In this document: piece by piece, positions 17,865 to 27,816 of the stretch
Layout: the number at the start of each line of letters is the position of its first letter
How positions within the stretch are numbered: position 1 is the first letter of the stretch
NCBI GenBank assembly: GCA_014208095.1
Contig: JACHMT010000005.1
Span: 310,001 to 374,000, forward strand
Reading direction: 5' to 3'
Length of the DNA stretch: 64,000 nucleotides
Origin: Actinospineispora eucalypti
Lineage (GTDB): Bacteria > Actinomycetota > Actinomycetes > Mycobacteriales > Pseudonocardiaceae
Program-made: the position numbers and the translations under genes
The notes under the pieces: model-generated
Databases searched by the model: none
Told to the model about the DNA's origin: nothing
What the model saw: the letters and a program-made list of their open reading frames with translations, nothing else

Positions 17865-18519
17865 GCGCGGCCAGCCGGCCCTCCACGATGTCCATCTGCT
17901 TGGGCGTGATGTTGCGCGGCAGCTTGGCGATGTGGGTCTGCAGCTTGCGCAGCGGGACCTGGCCCTCTTCGTCGCCGACCATGATGTCGTAGATCGGGAT
18001 GTGCCCGATCAGCCGGGCCACCCGCTTCTTCTCCTGGGCGAGCAGCTGGCGCACCCGGTGCGGCGCGCCCTCGGCCACCAGGATCACCCCGGGCCGGCCG
18101 ATCACCCTGTGCACCGCGTCCAGGTGGGTGGTGCCGGCGACGCCCTGGGTGACCCGCCACTGGCCGCGCATGGTGTCCAGCGCCCAACCGGCCGCGCCGG
18201 GCTGCCCCTCGGCCTGGCTGTACACGGTGCGCTGGATGCGCCGGCCGAAGATGAAGATGGCCAGCAGGATGCCGGTGGCGATGCCCAGCGGCAGCAGCAG
18301 CCACTGCATCGAGAAGATCAGCCCGATGCCGAAGGCCAGCGCGGTGCACAGCACCACCGAGCCCGCCATGAGCGGGATCAGCAGTTTGTCCTGCTTGCGT
18401 TGCATGTTGAACGCCTGGAACAGCTGCTGACGGCGCTGCTTGGAGGCGGCCTTGCGCGCGACTTTGGCTTCCGCGCGCGCGGCCTTGTCCTTCTGGGCTT
18501 TTGCTGACTGGGCGGCCAT
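17776..18519 (-). CDS. DUF4191 domain membrane protein
   Basis: The product is 247 residues. A strongly basic N-terminus (QSAKAQKDKAARAEAKVAR) is followed by two membrane helices at about 47-95 and a cytoplasmic domain with LIGHIPIYDIMVGDEEGQVP. This is the actinobacterial DUF4191 family (M. tuberculosis Rv2219), always near lipA and glnA1, role unknown. ATG 18519 starts the basic tail. The gene lies 26 bp downstream of lipA on the same strand and is likely co-transcribed. Its 3' end overlaps the EamA gene by 89 bp. Confidence 0.88.
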   Translation of the reverse strand: MAAQSAKAQKDKAARAEAKVARKAASKQRRQQLFQAFNMQRKQDKLLIPLMAGSVVLCTALAFGIGLIFSMQWLLLPLGIATGILLAIFIFGRRIQRTVYSQAEGQPGAAGWALDTMRGQWRVTQGVAGTTHLDAVHRVIGRPGVILVAEGAPHRVRQLLAQEKKRVARLIGHIPIYDIMVGDEEGQVPLRKLQTHIAKLPRNITPKQMDIVEGRLAALTARAAAMPKGPLPQGAKMRNVQRAVRRR

Positions 18520-18545
18520 ATTTCCAGGATACGGCGCCGGGAAGA

Positions 18546-19550
18546 TCAGCGGGCCAGCAGGGACGCGGCTTCCTGCCGGGCGGGTCCCTCGTCGGCCAGG
18601 TGGGCCAGCTGTTCGGGCAGCTCCTCGCCGCGCCGGCGGACGGCCTGCGCGTACAGCCGGCCGGCCCGGTACGAGGAACGCACCAGCGGACCGGCCATCA
18701 CGCCGGAGAAACCGATGCGCTCCGCGTCGGCGGAGTGCGCGACGAACTCCTCCGGCTTCACCCAGCGCTCCACCGGGTGGTGCCGCTTGGACGGGCGCAG
18801 GTACTGGGTGATGGTGACGATCTCGCAGCCGGCCTCGTGCAGGTCGCGCAGCGCCTCGGTGACCTCGTCGGGCGTCTCGCCCATGCCCAGGATCAGGTTC
18901 GACTTGGTGACCAGCCCGGCCCGCCGGGCCTTGGTCAGCACCTCGAGCGAGCGCTCGTAGCGGAACCCCGGGCGGATGCGCCGGAAGATGCGCGGCACGG
19001 TCTCCAGGTTGTGCGCGAGCACCTCGGGGCGGCTGGAGAACACCTCGGCGAGCTGGTCGTCCACCGAGTTGAAGTCCGGGACCAGCAGCTCGACGCCGGT
19101 GCCCGGGTTCAGCTGGTGGATCTGGCGGACCGTCTCCGCGTACAGCCAGGCGCCGCCGTCCGGCAGGTCGTCCCTGGCCACCCCGGTGACGGTGGAGTAG
19201 CGCAGGCCCATGGTGCGCACCGACTCGGCGACCCGCCGGGGTTCGTCCCGGTCCAGGGGGGCCGGCTTGCCGGTGTCGATCTGGCAGAAGTCGCAGCGCC
19301 GGGTGCACTGCTCTCCGCCGATCAGGAAGGTGGCCTCACGGTCTTCCCAGCACTCGTAGATGTTGGGGCAACCGGCCTCCTCGCACACCGTGTGCAGCCC
19401 GCCGGTGCGCACCAGGCTCTTGAGCTCGGTGAACTGGGGGCCCATCTTCGCCCGTGTACGGATCCACGGCGGCTTCGATTCGATCGGGGTCTCCGAGTTG
19501 CGAACCTCGAGCCGGAGCAGCTTGCGCTCTCCCGATTGCGTCATGGTCAC
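18546..19550 (-). CDS. lipA: Lipoyl synthase
   Basis: The product is 334 residues, a radical SAM enzyme that inserts two sulfurs into protein-bound octanoyl chains. Both cluster motifs are intact: auxiliary cluster Cys56, Cys61 and Cys67 ([12 protein letters not shown]) and radical SAM Cys82, Cys86 and Cys89 (CTRRCDFC). Length and the C-terminal [12 protein letters not shown] match the family. It works with lipB (21279-21974), and its products serve the E2 encoded at 23979-25790. lipA and lipB are separated here by a hypothetical gene and a TetR gene. Confidence 0.97.
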   Translation of the reverse strand: MTMTQSGERKLLRLEVRNSETPIESKPPWIRTRAKMGPQFTELKSLVRTGGLHTVCEEAGCPNIYECWEDREATFLIGGEQCTRRCDFCQIDTGKPAPLDRDEPRRVAESVRTMGLRYSTVTGVARDDLPDGGAWLYAETVRQIHQLNPGTGVELLVPDFNSVDDQLAEVFSSRPEVLAHNLETVPRIFRRIRPGFRYERSLEVLTKARRAGLVTKSNLILGMGETPDEVTEALRDLHEAGCEIVTITQYLRPSKRHHPVERWVKPEEFVAHSADAERIGFSGVMAGPLVRSSYRAGRLYAQAVRRRGEELPEQLAHLADEGPARQEAASLLAR

Positions 19551-19644
19551 CCGGCCACTGTAACTCGCGGCCGGGCAACCATGCGGTGTCTGGCGTCTCC
19601 CGCGTGCGCCTGACTGGGCGCACGCTCGGCAAGCGCGTTCCGCG

Positions 19645-20094
19645 CTAGGCGAGGGTGAGCTCGCGGGCCAGGTCGTCGGTGAGCTCGGTGCGGCCGGAGC
19701 GGATCAGCTCGTAGTAGGCCCGGCCCAGCCGGCGGGCCTCCTCGACCGGCGCGTCCAGCCCGGCGATCCCGGCGCCGACCGCGAGCATCCGGTGCTCGCT
19801 GGCCAGCGCGCCGACCAGCGCGGGCGAGTCGGCGGCGCGGGTGTCCAGCACCTCGCGCAGCGTGCGGTGCTGGTCGGCCAGGGCGCGCCAGGAGATGGCC
19901 ACGGCGTCCACCATGGGCACCGCGCCGGCGAACTCGATGGCCTCGTCCAGCCGCGCGGAAAGCGCGGTGACCCACCGGCGCTGCAGGCCGAGCAGCTGCG
20001 GCTCGGTCACCTCGGCGACGGCGGCGGGGTGCTGAGCCACCCGGTCGAGGACGGCGTTCAGCTCGGCATAACTGGGGTTCACCTTGGTAGTCAT
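19645..20094 (-). CDS. Uncharacterised helical protein
   Basis: The product is 149 residues, predicted almost wholly alpha-helical ([40 protein letters not shown]). It has no signal peptide, membrane segment or cysteine. The ATG at 20094 is preceded by GTAGGAAC. I do not recognise the family. It is divergent from a TetR regulator with a perfect 15-bp palindrome between, so it may be the regulated gene of that pair. Confidence 0.65.
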   Translation of the reverse strand: MTTKVNPSYAELNAVLDRVAQHPAAVAEVTEPQLLGLQRRWVTALSARLDEAIEFAGAVPMVDAVAISWRALADQHRTLREVLDTRAADSPALVGALASEHRMLAVGAGIAGLDAPVEEARRLGRAYYELIRSGRTELTDDLARELTLA

Positions 20095-20168
20095 GGTTCC
20101 TACCCCCTGAGGGTCGGTGGACCGGGAGGTCCGTGCCACCGGCACGTTCCGTACCGGATGACATTCAA

Positions 20169-20183
20169 CATACCAGCGGTATG
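20169..20183. promoter_or_regulatory. Candidate TetR operator
   Basis: CATACC-AGC-GGTATG is a perfect inverted repeat with a 3-bp centre, located between the divergent hypothetical gene (start 20094) and the TetR gene (start 20204). Its size and place fit an operator bound by the TetR product and controlling both genes. Confidence 0.5.
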
Positions 20184-20203
20184 GACCGGGGACGCCAGGT
20201 AAT

Positions 20204-20860
20204 ATGATCCGCGTCATGCCGACGATGAGGTCTCGCCACCAGGTGGAACGGCGCTCCCGCCGCGAGGAATATTCCGAGACCACCCGCGCGGCGCTGGTGG
20301 CGAGTGCGCTCGAGCTCTTCGCGGAGCACGGATACGCGGACACCGCGCTGGAGGCGATCGCCTCCGCCGCCCGGGTCACCAAGGGCGCGCTGTACCACCA
20401 CTTCCCCGGGGGCAAGAAGGCGCTGTTCGCGGCCGCGTTCGACCAGATCGAGCGGGACGTCCACGAGCGGCTGGTGGCGCGCGTGGTCGCGGCCAGCGGG
20501 AACGGGCCGTGGGACGCCTGCCGGGAGGCGCTACGCGCCTTCCTGGACATGTGTCTGGAGCCGGCCTACCGGCGGGTGGTCTGGCAGGACGGCCCGCACG
20601 TGATGGGCTTCGGCGACTGGTGGCGGTGTGAGGAGCAGTACTCGCTCGGCCTCATCGCCTCCATGATGGAGAAGCTGATGGACGCCGGCGTGATCGAGCG
20701 GCTGCCGATCGACCCGCTGGCCCGCACCATCTCCGGCGCGCTGGCCGGCGCCGCCACCGCGATGGGCGTGGCGCCCGACCCGGCACGGGTGCGCGAGGAG
20801 TTCGAGCTGGTCATCTCGCGCATGATGCAGGGCCTGCGCAAGGACAACCCGCCCGGGTAG
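20204..20860 (+). CDS. TetR family transcriptional regulator
   Basis: The product is up to 218 residues. The helix-turn-helix is clear at about residues 30-75 (ALVASALELFAEHGYADTAL, VTKGALYHHFPGGKKALFAA). The C-terminal ligand domain is typical in length (CLEPAYRRVVWQDGPHVMGF). ATG codons at 20204, 20216 and 20225 are all possible; none has a clear ribosome site. The divergent helical protein gene and the palindrome at 20169 suggest local control. Confidence 0.9.
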   Translation: MIRVMPTMRSRHQVERRSRREEYSETTRAALVASALELFAEHGYADTALEAIASAARVTKGALYHHFPGGKKALFAAAFDQIERDVHERLVARVVAASGNGPWDACREALRAFLDMCLEPAYRRVVWQDGPHVMGFGDWWRCEEQYSLGLIASMMEKLMDAGVIERLPIDPLARTISGALAGAATAMGVAPDPARVREEFELVISRMMQGLRKDNPPG

Positions 20861-21014
20861 CCGCGCTCTGGAGGTGAGCGTCGGTAGTGAGGCTGGTCAG
20901 ACACTCACGGCTACCCTCGCCCGCCCGTCGGCGCATAGGGATTCGATCTTGCCCCAACCCCCACCATGTACCCCTCGTGAAACAGAAGTGACGAGCTGGA
21001 CGTGCTCGGCCCTG

Positions 21015-21172
21015 GTTTCATGGTCATGTCGCAGCGAGAGACGTTTCCAGTCGTCAAAGGGTCTCTCACCGCTACGTGACCATGAAACGCCCCCGTCGAC
21101 CAAACGCAACGAGCGGCACCCGAGCCGCGGCAGACCAGCCCAACTCCCGCCGTCCAAGCTGATCTTCAAACC
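21015..21172. repeat. Intergenic palindromic element, half copy (copy E)
   Basis: A 74-bp palindrome runs 21015-21088: GTTTCATGGTCA pairs with TGACCATGAAAC, and an inner GAGAGAC (21036-21042) pairs with GTCTCTC (21061-21067). To its right, 21148-21172 reads on the minus strand as GGTTTGAAGATCAGCTTGG followed by ACGGCG, the same terminal sequence as copies A and B. The bases left of the palindrome (ACGTGCTCGGCCCT, ending 21013) also occur left of the copy A palindrome at 15924-15937. No matching left terminus was found. The gap 20861-21278 lies between convergent TetR and lipB genes; I see nothing firm in 20861-20995. Confidence 0.6.
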
Positions 21173-21278
21173 GCCGCTCAACCTTCAGCCCGGCCCCCAC
21201 AGCACCCCCACCGAGCGAAGCCGAGTTCCAAGATGCTCACTCAGAGACGTTCGAAAAGAACCGGCGCCGCCGAAACGC

Positions 21279-21974
21279 TCAGCGGAGGGAGTGGTCGGTC
21301 ACCGGGAGGCGGCCGTTGAGGGCGTCGGTGACGGCGGCGGCGGTGCGGTCGATCACCTCGGCCACCTCGACCGGGCGGCCCAGCTCGGCGGTGAGCGAGG
21401 TGACCCCGGCATCGGTGATGCCGCAGGGCACGATCCGGTTCCACTCGCCCATGTCCGGGTTGCAGTTGAAGGAGAACCCGTGCAGCGTCACGCCCCGCTG
21501 CACCCGCACCCCGATCGCGGCGATCTTGCGCTCGATGCGCAGCTCGTCGGCGGCCAGCCACACGCCGGTGCGCCCGTCCACCCGGTAGCCGGTGAGGCCG
21601 TACTCCGCGCACACGGTGATCAGCGCCTCCTCCAGGCGGCGCACGTACTCCAGCACGTCGATCGGGTCGGCCAGCTTCACGATGGGGTAACCGACCAGCT
21701 GGCCCGGGCCGTGCCAGGTGATCTTGCCGCCCCGGTCCACGTCCACCACCGGAGTGCCGTCCATCGGCTTCTCCCAGTCCCGGGTGCGCCGGCCGGCGGT
21801 GTACACGGACGGGTGCTCGAGCAGCATCAACACGTCCGGCCCGGTGCCGTCCGCGCGGGCGGCGGCGTGGGCGCGCTGCTGGTCCCAGGCGGCGGTGTAC
21901 TCGATCGTGCCGAGGCGCTGCTCGACCAGCGGATCGGCGCTGGCCCGGCAGGAAAGGGTGCTGGTGAGGGTCAC
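21279..21974 (-). CDS. lipB: Octanoyl-[acyl carrier protein]:protein octanoyltransferase
   Basis: The product is 231 residues. It moves octanoyl groups from ACP to lipoyl domains, the step before LipA. The family signature [19 protein letters not shown] lies near residue 82, then [20 protein letters not shown] with the conserved lysine, and the active-site cysteine in [14 protein letters not shown]. The GTG start at 21974 gives the usual length. It is 26 bp downstream of the epimerase gene on the same strand. Confidence 0.96.
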   Translation of the reverse strand: MTLTSTLSCRASADPLVEQRLGTIEYTAAWDQQRAHAAARADGTGPDVLMLLEHPSVYTAGRRTRDWEKPMDGTPVVDVDRGGKITWHGPGQLVGYPIVKLADPIDVLEYVRRLEEALITVCAEYGLTGYRVDGRTGVWLAADELRIERKIAAIGVRVQRGVTLHGFSFNCNPDMGEWNRIVPCGITDAGVTSLTAELGRPVEVAEVIDRTAAAVTDALNGRLPVTDHSLR

Positions 21975-22000
21975 AAGGTCACGTTACGCCGGGCCGGTGG

Positions 22001-22891
22001 CTATCGGGGGATCGCGGCGGCCATCGCTTCGGTCAGGGTGGCGTGCCGGAACTGGTAGCCGTGCTCGGTGAGCACCGCCGGAACCGCGCGGGCGCCGGTC
22101 AGCACCAGCTCCTCGGCCATCTCGCCGAGCACCGCCTTGAGCACGAACGCCGGCACCGGGAACGGCGTGGGCCGGCGCACCGCGCTGCCCAGCGCCTCGG
22201 TGAACTCGGCGTTGGTCGCCGGCTGGGGGCCGACCAGGTTCACCGGGCCGATGACCTCGGGGTGGGTCAGCAGGAAGGCGATCGCGCCGATCTCGTCGTC
22301 CAGGGAGATCCACGGCATGTACTGCCGGCCGCCGGCCAGCCGCCCACCCAGGGCCAGGGAGAACAGCAGGCGCAACGGCCCGAGCAGGCCGCCGGAACGG
22401 GCCAGCACCGCGCCGCTGCGCAGCAGCACCACCCGGCTGCCCGCCTGGGCGGCGGCCGCGGTGGCGGCCTCCCAGTCCCGGCACAGATCGGCCAGGAACC
22501 CCGGGCCCTTGGCGGCGGTCTCGTCCACCAGGGTGTCCCCGGTGTCCCCGTAGTAGTTGATCCCGGACGCGTTCACCATGGTGGGGATGCCGCCGGCCGC
22601 GACGGCGGCGGCGAGTACCTCGGTCGGCTCCACCCGGCTGTCCCGCAGGGCCTGCTTGCGCGCGCCGCTCCACCGGCGGTCCGCGATGCCGACGCCGCAC
22701 AGGTTGACCACGGCGTCCACCCCGTCCAGCGCGCCGTCCTGGATGCGGCCGGCCGGCGGGTCCCAGCCGCGCTCGTCGGCGGCCCGGGGCTCGTGGCGGA
22801 CCAGGCGCAGCACCTCGTTCCCGGTGCCGCGCAGGTGGGTGGCCAGGGCGGTGCCGATGAGACCGGAGGAACCGGCGATCATGACGCGCAT
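22001..22891 (-). CDS. TIGR01777-type NAD-dependent epimerase/dehydratase-like protein
   Basis: The product is 296 residues with a Rossmann start MIAGSSGLIGTALATHL and the family segments AVVNLCGVGIADRRWSGARK and SGINYYGDTGD. This is the SDR39U1/TIGR01777 group, reaction unknown. In M. tuberculosis the homologous gene (Rv2216) also sits between the E2 gene and lipB, which supports the assignment. It is probably transcribed together with lipB. Confidence 0.88.
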   Translation of the reverse strand: MRVMIAGSSGLIGTALATHLRGTGNEVLRLVRHEPRAADERGWDPPAGRIQDGALDGVDAVVNLCGVGIADRRWSGARKQALRDSRVEPTEVLAAAVAAGGIPTMVNASGINYYGDTGDTLVDETAAKGPGFLADLCRDWEAATAAAAQAGSRVVLLRSGAVLARSGGLLGPLRLLFSLALGGRLAGGRQYMPWISLDDEIGAIAFLLTHPEVIGPVNLVGPQPATNAEFTEALGSAVRRPTPFPVPAFVLKAVLGEMAEELVLTGARAVPAVLTEHGYQFRHATLTEAMAAAIPR

Positions 22892-22952
22892 GCGGGTGAT
22901 GCTTTCGCACCCGTGGCGCCCGGGACAACTCGGGGCGCCCTTCCGGTATGAA

Positions 22953-23957
22953 ATGCGGGTGACGATCTCCGAGGAGGTACGGCGGGCGGCGGCCCGGGTG
23001 GATTTCGGCGCGGCCCGGGTCTACGCGATCCCGCTGCGGACCCGGTTCCGGGGCATCCAGGTGCGCGAGGGCATGGTGCTGCCCGGCCCGCTGGGCTGGG
23101 GCGAGTTCTGCCCGTTCCCCGAGTACGACGACGCCGAGGCGGCCGGCTGGCTGGCCACCGCGGTCGAGCAGGCCGCCCTGGGCTGGCCCGAGCCGGTGCG
23201 CGAGCGGGTCGCGGTGAACGTCACCGTGCCCGTGGTCTCCCCGGAGCGGGCCGGTGAGCTGGTCGCCGCTTCGGGCTGCGCCACCGCCAAGGTGAAGGTG
23301 GCCGACCCGGGTTGCTCGCCGGCCGAGGACGTGGCCCGGGTGGCCGCCGTGCGCGCCGCGTTGGGGCCGGAAGGGGCGGTCCGGGTGGACGCGAACGGGG
23401 CCTGGGACGTGCCGACGGCGGTCCGCCGGTTGACCGAGCTGGACCGCGCGGCCGGCGGGCTGCAGTACGCGGAGCAGCCGTGCCCGGGCGTCGAGGAGCT
23501 GGCCGAGCTGCGCCGGCTCGTGCGGGTGCCGATTGCCGCCGACGAGTCCATCCGCCGCGCGGAGGACCCGACCCGGGTGGCGCTGGCCGGCGCGGCGGAC
23601 TACGCGGTCATCAAGTGCACACCGCTGGGCGGGGTGCGTAGGGCGCTGGGGGTGGTCCGGGCGGCGGGCCTGCCGTGTGTGGTGTCGTCCGCGCTGGAGA
23701 CCGGGGTGGGCATGGCCGCACAGCTGGCGCTGGCCGGCGCGCTGCCCGGCCTGGAGCTGGCCTGCGGGCTGGGCACCCAGTCGCTGTTCGACGGGGACCT
23801 GGTTGCGGAGCCGCCGAAGCTCGTGGACGGCTTCCTACCGGTGCCCCGGCACTCGCCCACGCCCGACCCGGAACTACTGGACCGGTTCACCCACCCCGAC
23901 CCGGAGCGGGTGCGCTGGTGGCGGGACCGGTTGGACCGGGTCCGCGCGCTGCTCTGA
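22953..23957 (+). CDS. menC: o-Succinylbenzoate synthase
   Basis: The product is 334 residues, an enolase-superfamily enzyme of menaquinone synthesis that dehydrates SHCHC to o-succinylbenzoate. Catalytic features are visible: AKVKV (the KxK lysine pair), VDANGAW (metal Asp), EQPC (metal Glu), ADES (metal Asp) and VIKCTPLGG (second catalytic Lys). Menaquinone is the quinone used by the bc1-aa3 chain encoded later in the window. ATG 22953 and GTG 22959 are both possible starts. The gene is alone on this strand and convergent with sucB. Confidence 0.92.
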   Translation: MRVTISEEVRRAAARVDFGAARVYAIPLRTRFRGIQVREGMVLPGPLGWGEFCPFPEYDDAEAAGWLATAVEQAALGWPEPVRERVAVNVTVPVVSPERAGELVAASGCATAKVKVADPGCSPAEDVARVAAVRAALGPEGAVRVDANGAWDVPTAVRRLTELDRAAGGLQYAEQPCPGVEELAELRRLVRVPIAADESIRRAEDPTRVALAGAADYAVIKCTPLGGVRRALGVVRAAGLPCVVSSALETGVGMAAQLALAGALPGLELACGLGTQSLFDGDLVAEPPKLVDGFLPVPRHSPTPDPELLDRFTHPDPERVRWWRDRLDRVRALL

Positions 23958-23978
23958 GCCGCGGACCCGGTCCCGGGG

Positions 23979-25790
23979 TCAGAGCCCCAGCTCGGCCTCG
24001 TAGGCGGCGGTTTCGATGCGCCGCTTGACGGCGGAGAGGAAGCGCCCGGCGTCCGCGCCGTCCACCAGCCGGTGGTCGTAGGTGAGCACCAGCGAGGCGA
24101 TGGACCGGATGGCGATGCTGTCCTGGCCCAGGTCGTCGGTGATCACCACCGGCCGCTTCACCACCGCGCCGGTGCCCAGGATGGCCACCTGCGGCTGGTT
24201 GATGATCGGCGTGTCGGTGAGCGAGCCGAACGAACCGATGTTGCTCACCGTGAACGTGCCGCCGGCCAGCTCGTCCGGCTTGGCCTTGTTGTTGCGGGTG
24301 CGCCCGGCCAGGTCGGCGATGGACCGCGCGATGCCGGCCAGGTTGAGGTTGCCCGCATCGTGGATCACCGGCACCACCAGGCCGCGCTCGGTGTCCACCG
24401 CGATGCCGATGTGCTCGGCGTCGTGGTAGGTGACCTCGGCCTTCTCCGTGTCCAGCGAGGCGTTCAGCCGGGGGAACAGCTTGAGCGTGTCCACCGCGGC
24501 CTTCACGAAGAACGGCAGGAACGTGAGGTTCACGCCCTCGCGGGCCTTGAAGTCCGCCTTGGCCCGCTGCCGCAGGTTGGCCACCCGGGTCACGTCCACC
24601 TCGACCACGGCGGTGAGCTGCGCGGAGACCTGCAGCGACTCCACCATCCGGGTGGCGATGACCTTGCGCAGCCGGGACAGCTTCTCCGTGGTGCCGCGCA
24701 GCTTGGCGGCCTCGGTGGCGTCCGGCTCGCTGACCACCGGGGCGCGGCTGGCGGCGGGCGCGCCGGCCGGTGCGGCGGCGGCCGGGGCCGCGGTGGGCGG
24801 CGGCGCGGCCGGCGCGGGCGCCGGCTTCTCCACCGCCGCCAGCACGTCCTGCTTGCGGATCCGGCCGCCGACCCCGCTGCCCTGGATGTCGGACAGGTTC
24901 ACGCCGTGCTCGGCGGCCAGCTTGCGCACCAGCGGGGTGACGTACGGGGTGCCGGCGTCGTCGTTCACCGCGCCGTCGGTGCTCTCCGGCGCCGGCTCGC
25001 TCGGCCGGCTGGCCGGCTCGGCGGGCGCCGCCGACGCGGCCTTCACCGGCTCTTCCTTGGCCGGTTCGGCCTTCGCGGGCTCCTCCTCGGCCGGCGCGGG
25101 GGCCGACGCGGTGGGGGCGGACGCACCGCCGCCGCCGCCGATCATCGCGAGCTGGCCGCCGACCTCCACCGTGTCGTCCTCGTTGGCCAGGATCTCTTGC
25201 AGGGTGCCGGCCACCGGGGAGGGGATCTCGGTGTCGACCTTGTCGGTGGAGACCTCGAGCAGCGGCTCGTCCACCTCGACCTGGTCGCCCACCTGCTTGA
25301 GCCAGCGGGTGACGGTGCCCTCGGTGACACTCTCGCCCAGCGCGGGCATGGTCACCGCGGTGCCCGAGCCACCGCCGGAGCCGTTCGAGTCGGCTGACCC
25401 GGAGGACGCCCGGGCCGGCTCCGGTTCGGCGGCCGGCTCGGCCGACCGGGACTCGGCGGGCTCTTCCTCGGCCGGTTCGGGCTGCTCCGGCTGGGACTCG
25501 GCCGCCGGGGCGGCCGCGGTGGACGAACCACCGCCGTCGTCACCGTCACCGTCACCGTCGCCGATCACCGCCAGCTCGCCGCCGACCTCGACGGTCTCGT
25601 CCTCGGCGGCCACGATTCGCTGGAGAACGCCGGCGGCGGGGGAGGGGATCTCGGTGTCGACCTTGTCGGTGGAGACCTCGAGCAGCGGCTCGTCCACCTC
25701 GACCCGGTCGCCCTCCTGCTTGAGCCAGCGGGTGACGGTGCCCTCGGTGACGCTCTCTCCGAGCGCTGGCATCTGGACGGAGAAGGCCAT
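23979..25790 (-). CDS. sucB: Dihydrolipoamide acyltransferase E2 with two lipoyl domains
   Basis: The product is 603 residues. Two lipoyl domains (lipoyl-lysines Lys43 and Lys184, both in [14 protein letters not shown]) are joined by acidic Pro/Ala/Glu linkers. A peripheral-subunit-binding domain follows ([32 protein letters not shown]), then the catalytic domain ending with [14 protein letters not shown], which holds the catalytic His. The M. tuberculosis counterpart DlaT (Rv2215) serves pyruvate dehydrogenase and peroxide defence, so pyruvate or 2-oxoglutarate as substrate is open. The DNA of the two lipoyl domains is identical over 66 bp (25216-25281 and 25639-25704). lpd lies directly upstream. 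Confidence 0.95.
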   Translation of the reverse strand: MAFSVQMPALGESVTEGTVTRWLKQEGDRVEVDEPLLEVSTDKVDTEIPSPAAGVLQRIVAAEDETVEVGGELAVIGDGDGDGDDGGGSSTAAAPAAESQPEQPEPAEEEPAESRSAEPAAEPEPARASSGSADSNGSGGGSGTAVTMPALGESVTEGTVTRWLKQVGDQVEVDEPLLEVSTDKVDTEIPSPVAGTLQEILANEDDTVEVGGQLAMIGGGGGASAPTASAPAPAEEEPAKAEPAKEEPVKAASAAPAEPASRPSEPAPESTDGAVNDDAGTPYVTPLVRKLAAEHGVNLSDIQGSGVGGRIRKQDVLAAVEKPAPAPAAPPPTAAPAAAAPAGAPAASRAPVVSEPDATEAAKLRGTTEKLSRLRKVIATRMVESLQVSAQLTAVVEVDVTRVANLRQRAKADFKAREGVNLTFLPFFVKAAVDTLKLFPRLNASLDTEKAEVTYHDAEHIGIAVDTERGLVVPVIHDAGNLNLAGIARSIADLAGRTRNNKAKPDELAGGTFTVSNIGSFGSLTDTPIINQPQVAILGTGAVVKRPVVITDDLGQDSIAIRSIASLVLTYDHRLVDGADAGRFLSAVKRRIETAAYEAELGL

Positions 25791-25843
25791 GGCTGCTTCT
25801 GACTCCTCGGTAGCTGTTTGGCCGGTAGCGGGGGTTTGGGGGA

Positions 25844-27226
25844 CTAACCGTGGGTGTGCAGTGGCTTGCCGGCGAGCGCCAGGTGCGCCTCGCCGAGGGC
25901 CTCGGTCTGGGTGGGGTGGGCGTGGATGAGGGGCGCGACGTCCTCGGCGTGCGCGTCCCAGTTGTAGATCAGCTGCGCCTCACCGATCAGCTCACCCACC
26001 CGGGCGCCGACCATGTGCACCCCGACCACCGGCCCCGGGGTGCCCTCGGCGCCGGCCTTGACCAGCTTGACCGCACCCGAGGTGCGCAGGATCTGGCTCT
26101 TGCCGTTGCCCGCGAGGTCGTAGGTGAGGGTCTGCACCTCGCCGTAGCGCTCCTTGGCCTGGGCCTCGGTGAGGCCGACGGAGGCGACCTCCGGCTCGCA
26201 GTAGGTGACCCGGGGGATGCCCGCCTCGTCGATCGGTGCCGGGTTCAGCCCGGCGATCTCCTCGGCGACGAAGATGCCCTGCTGGAAGCCCCGGTGGGCG
26301 AGCTGCAGGCCGGGCACGATGTCCCCGACCGCGTACACGCCGGACAGGTTGGTGCGCAGCCGCTCGTCGGTGATGACGAAGCCGCGCTCCATCTTCACGC
26401 CGGCGTCCTCGTAGCCGTGGCCGGCGGTGTTCGGCCCCCGACCCACGGCGACCAGCAACAGGTCGGCCTCCAGGGACTCGCCGTTCTCCAGGTTGACGGT
26501 CACGCCCTCGTCGGTCTGCGCGGCGCCGGTGAACTTCACCCCGGTCTTCGCCTTGATCTTGCGCCGGCGGAACGCCCGCTCCAGCTGCTTGGAGGCGAAC
26601 TCGTCCTCGTTCGGCACCAGCCGGGGCAGCGCCTCGACCACGGTGACCTCGGCCTCGAAGCTGCTCCACACGCTGGCGAACTCCACGCCGATCACCCCGC
26701 CGCCGAGCACGACCACCCGCTTCGGCACCTGGTCCAGGGTGAGGGCCTGGTCGCTGGTGATGATCCGGCCGCCGATCTCCAGGCCGGGGAGGGAGCGCGC
26801 GTAGCTGCCGGTGGCCAGCACCACGTACCGGCCGGTGTAGCGCTGGCCGTTCACCTCGACGGTGTTCGGCCCGATGAAGGTGCCGCTGCCCTCGACGTAG
26901 GTGATGCCCCGGGAGCTGACCAGGCCCTGCAGCCCCTTGTAGAGCCGCGCGATCACGCCGTCCTTGTAGGTGTTCACCCCGGCCATGTCGATGCCGGCGA
27001 CCGAGCTCTTCACGCCGATCTGGTCACCCTCGCGGGCGGCGTCGGCCACCTCGGCGGCGTGCAGCAGCGCCTTGGTGGGGATGCAGCCGCGGTGCAGGCA
27101 GGTGCCGCCCAGCTTGTCCTTCTCCACCAGAACGACGGACAGGCCGAGTTCGGCCGCGCGCAACGCGCAGGCGTACCCTCCCGATCCGCCGCCGAGGATC
27201 ACCAGGTCGGCAGCGCTCTCGGCCAC
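25844..27226 (-). CDS. lpd: Dihydrolipoyl dehydrogenase (E3)
   Basis: The product is 460 residues from the chosen GTG at 27226, where GGGGGA lies 6 bases upstream; a GTG 30 bp further out is possible. FAD-binding [19 protein letters not shown], the redox disulfide [13 protein letters not shown], a second nucleotide-binding site [16 protein letters not shown] and the C-terminal active-site [14 protein letters not shown] are all intact. It reoxidises dihydrolipoamide of the E2 encoded just downstream (53 bp gap), so both are likely one transcript. Confidence 0.96.
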   Translation of the reverse strand: MAESAADLVILGGGSGGYACALRAAELGLSVVLVEKDKLGGTCLHRGCIPTKALLHAAEVADAAREGDQIGVKSSVAGIDMAGVNTYKDGVIARLYKGLQGLVSSRGITYVEGSGTFIGPNTVEVNGQRYTGRYVVLATGSYARSLPGLEIGGRIITSDQALTLDQVPKRVVVLGGGVIGVEFASVWSSFEAEVTVVEALPRLVPNEDEFASKQLERAFRRRKIKAKTGVKFTGAAQTDEGVTVNLENGESLEADLLLVAVGRGPNTAGHGYEDAGVKMERGFVITDERLRTNLSGVYAVGDIVPGLQLAHRGFQQGIFVAEEIAGLNPAPIDEAGIPRVTYCEPEVASVGLTEAQAKERYGEVQTLTYDLAGNGKSQILRTSGAVKLVKAGAEGTPGPVVGVHMVGARVGELIGEAQLIYNWDAHAEDVAPLIHAHPTQTEALGEAHLALAGKPLHTHG

Positions 27227-27450
27227 TTCAAGTCCCCCTTGTCCGGGTTGCGTCACGATCGTGCGTCCGCGGTGCGGGCCGTGTCCGGCGCGCCGCGGTC
27301 GCGGCTGGCCGGCACGGTCATCTTGTCACCTCGGCCGCGCCGGGAGAAAACGGCGCCGCCGGTGCGTTGCACCGTTGTCCACCCTGCCATGCCGGTGATC
27401 GCCGGCTGAAGACTTAGCCGCGTCCTAACATGATCGCGGATGGAGGGCCG

Positions 27451-27789
27451 ATGAGCCTCTGGGACCGGCTGCGGGGAAGCGCCGGCGGCGGCCGCTCGGC
27501 CGAGGTCACCGGGTACCTGCGGGACTGGGCGGGGGCGCGTACCGGGGTCGAGGCGTTCGTCGAGCCGCGCACCATGGTGACCGAGACGACGGTGCTGTTC
27601 GTGGCCCAGGACGGCGAGTGGACCCGCCGGCGGGTGAGCAGCCCGGAGGCGGCGAAGAAGCTGGCCCGCTCGCTGCGCATCCCGATCTACGACGTTCAGC
27701 TGGTCGGGTACCCGAGGCGGATGCGCGACTACGACGCCCGTCGGCGGGTGTCGCGGGAGCGGGACCGGCGGGAGGACCTGGAGGGCTAA
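27451..27789 (+). CDS. Uncharacterised small basic protein
   Basis: The product is 112 residues. It holds WDRLRGSAGG at the start, a central beta-rich part (VTETTVLFVAQDGEWTRRRV, IPIYDVQLVGYPRRMRDYDA) and an Arg-rich tail. GGAGGG at 27442-27447 supports ATG 27451 over an in-frame ATG at 27430. It is divergent from lpd. I recall similar short proteins beside lpd in other actinobacteria, without a known function. Confidence 0.7.
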   Translation: MSLWDRLRGSAGGGRSAEVTGYLRDWAGARTGVEAFVEPRTMVTETTVLFVAQDGEWTRRRVSSPEAAKKLARSLRIPIYDVQLVGYPRRMRDYDARRRVSRERDRREDLEG

Positions 27790-27816
27790 TGCCTTCGGTG
27801 ACGCTTTGTCCGGTGA

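Noticed and set aside
24072-25929. Long plus-strand open frames opposite sucB
   Set aside because: Ser/Thr/Ala- or Gly/Arg-rich shadow sequence opposite a well-defined E2 gene; no family features.
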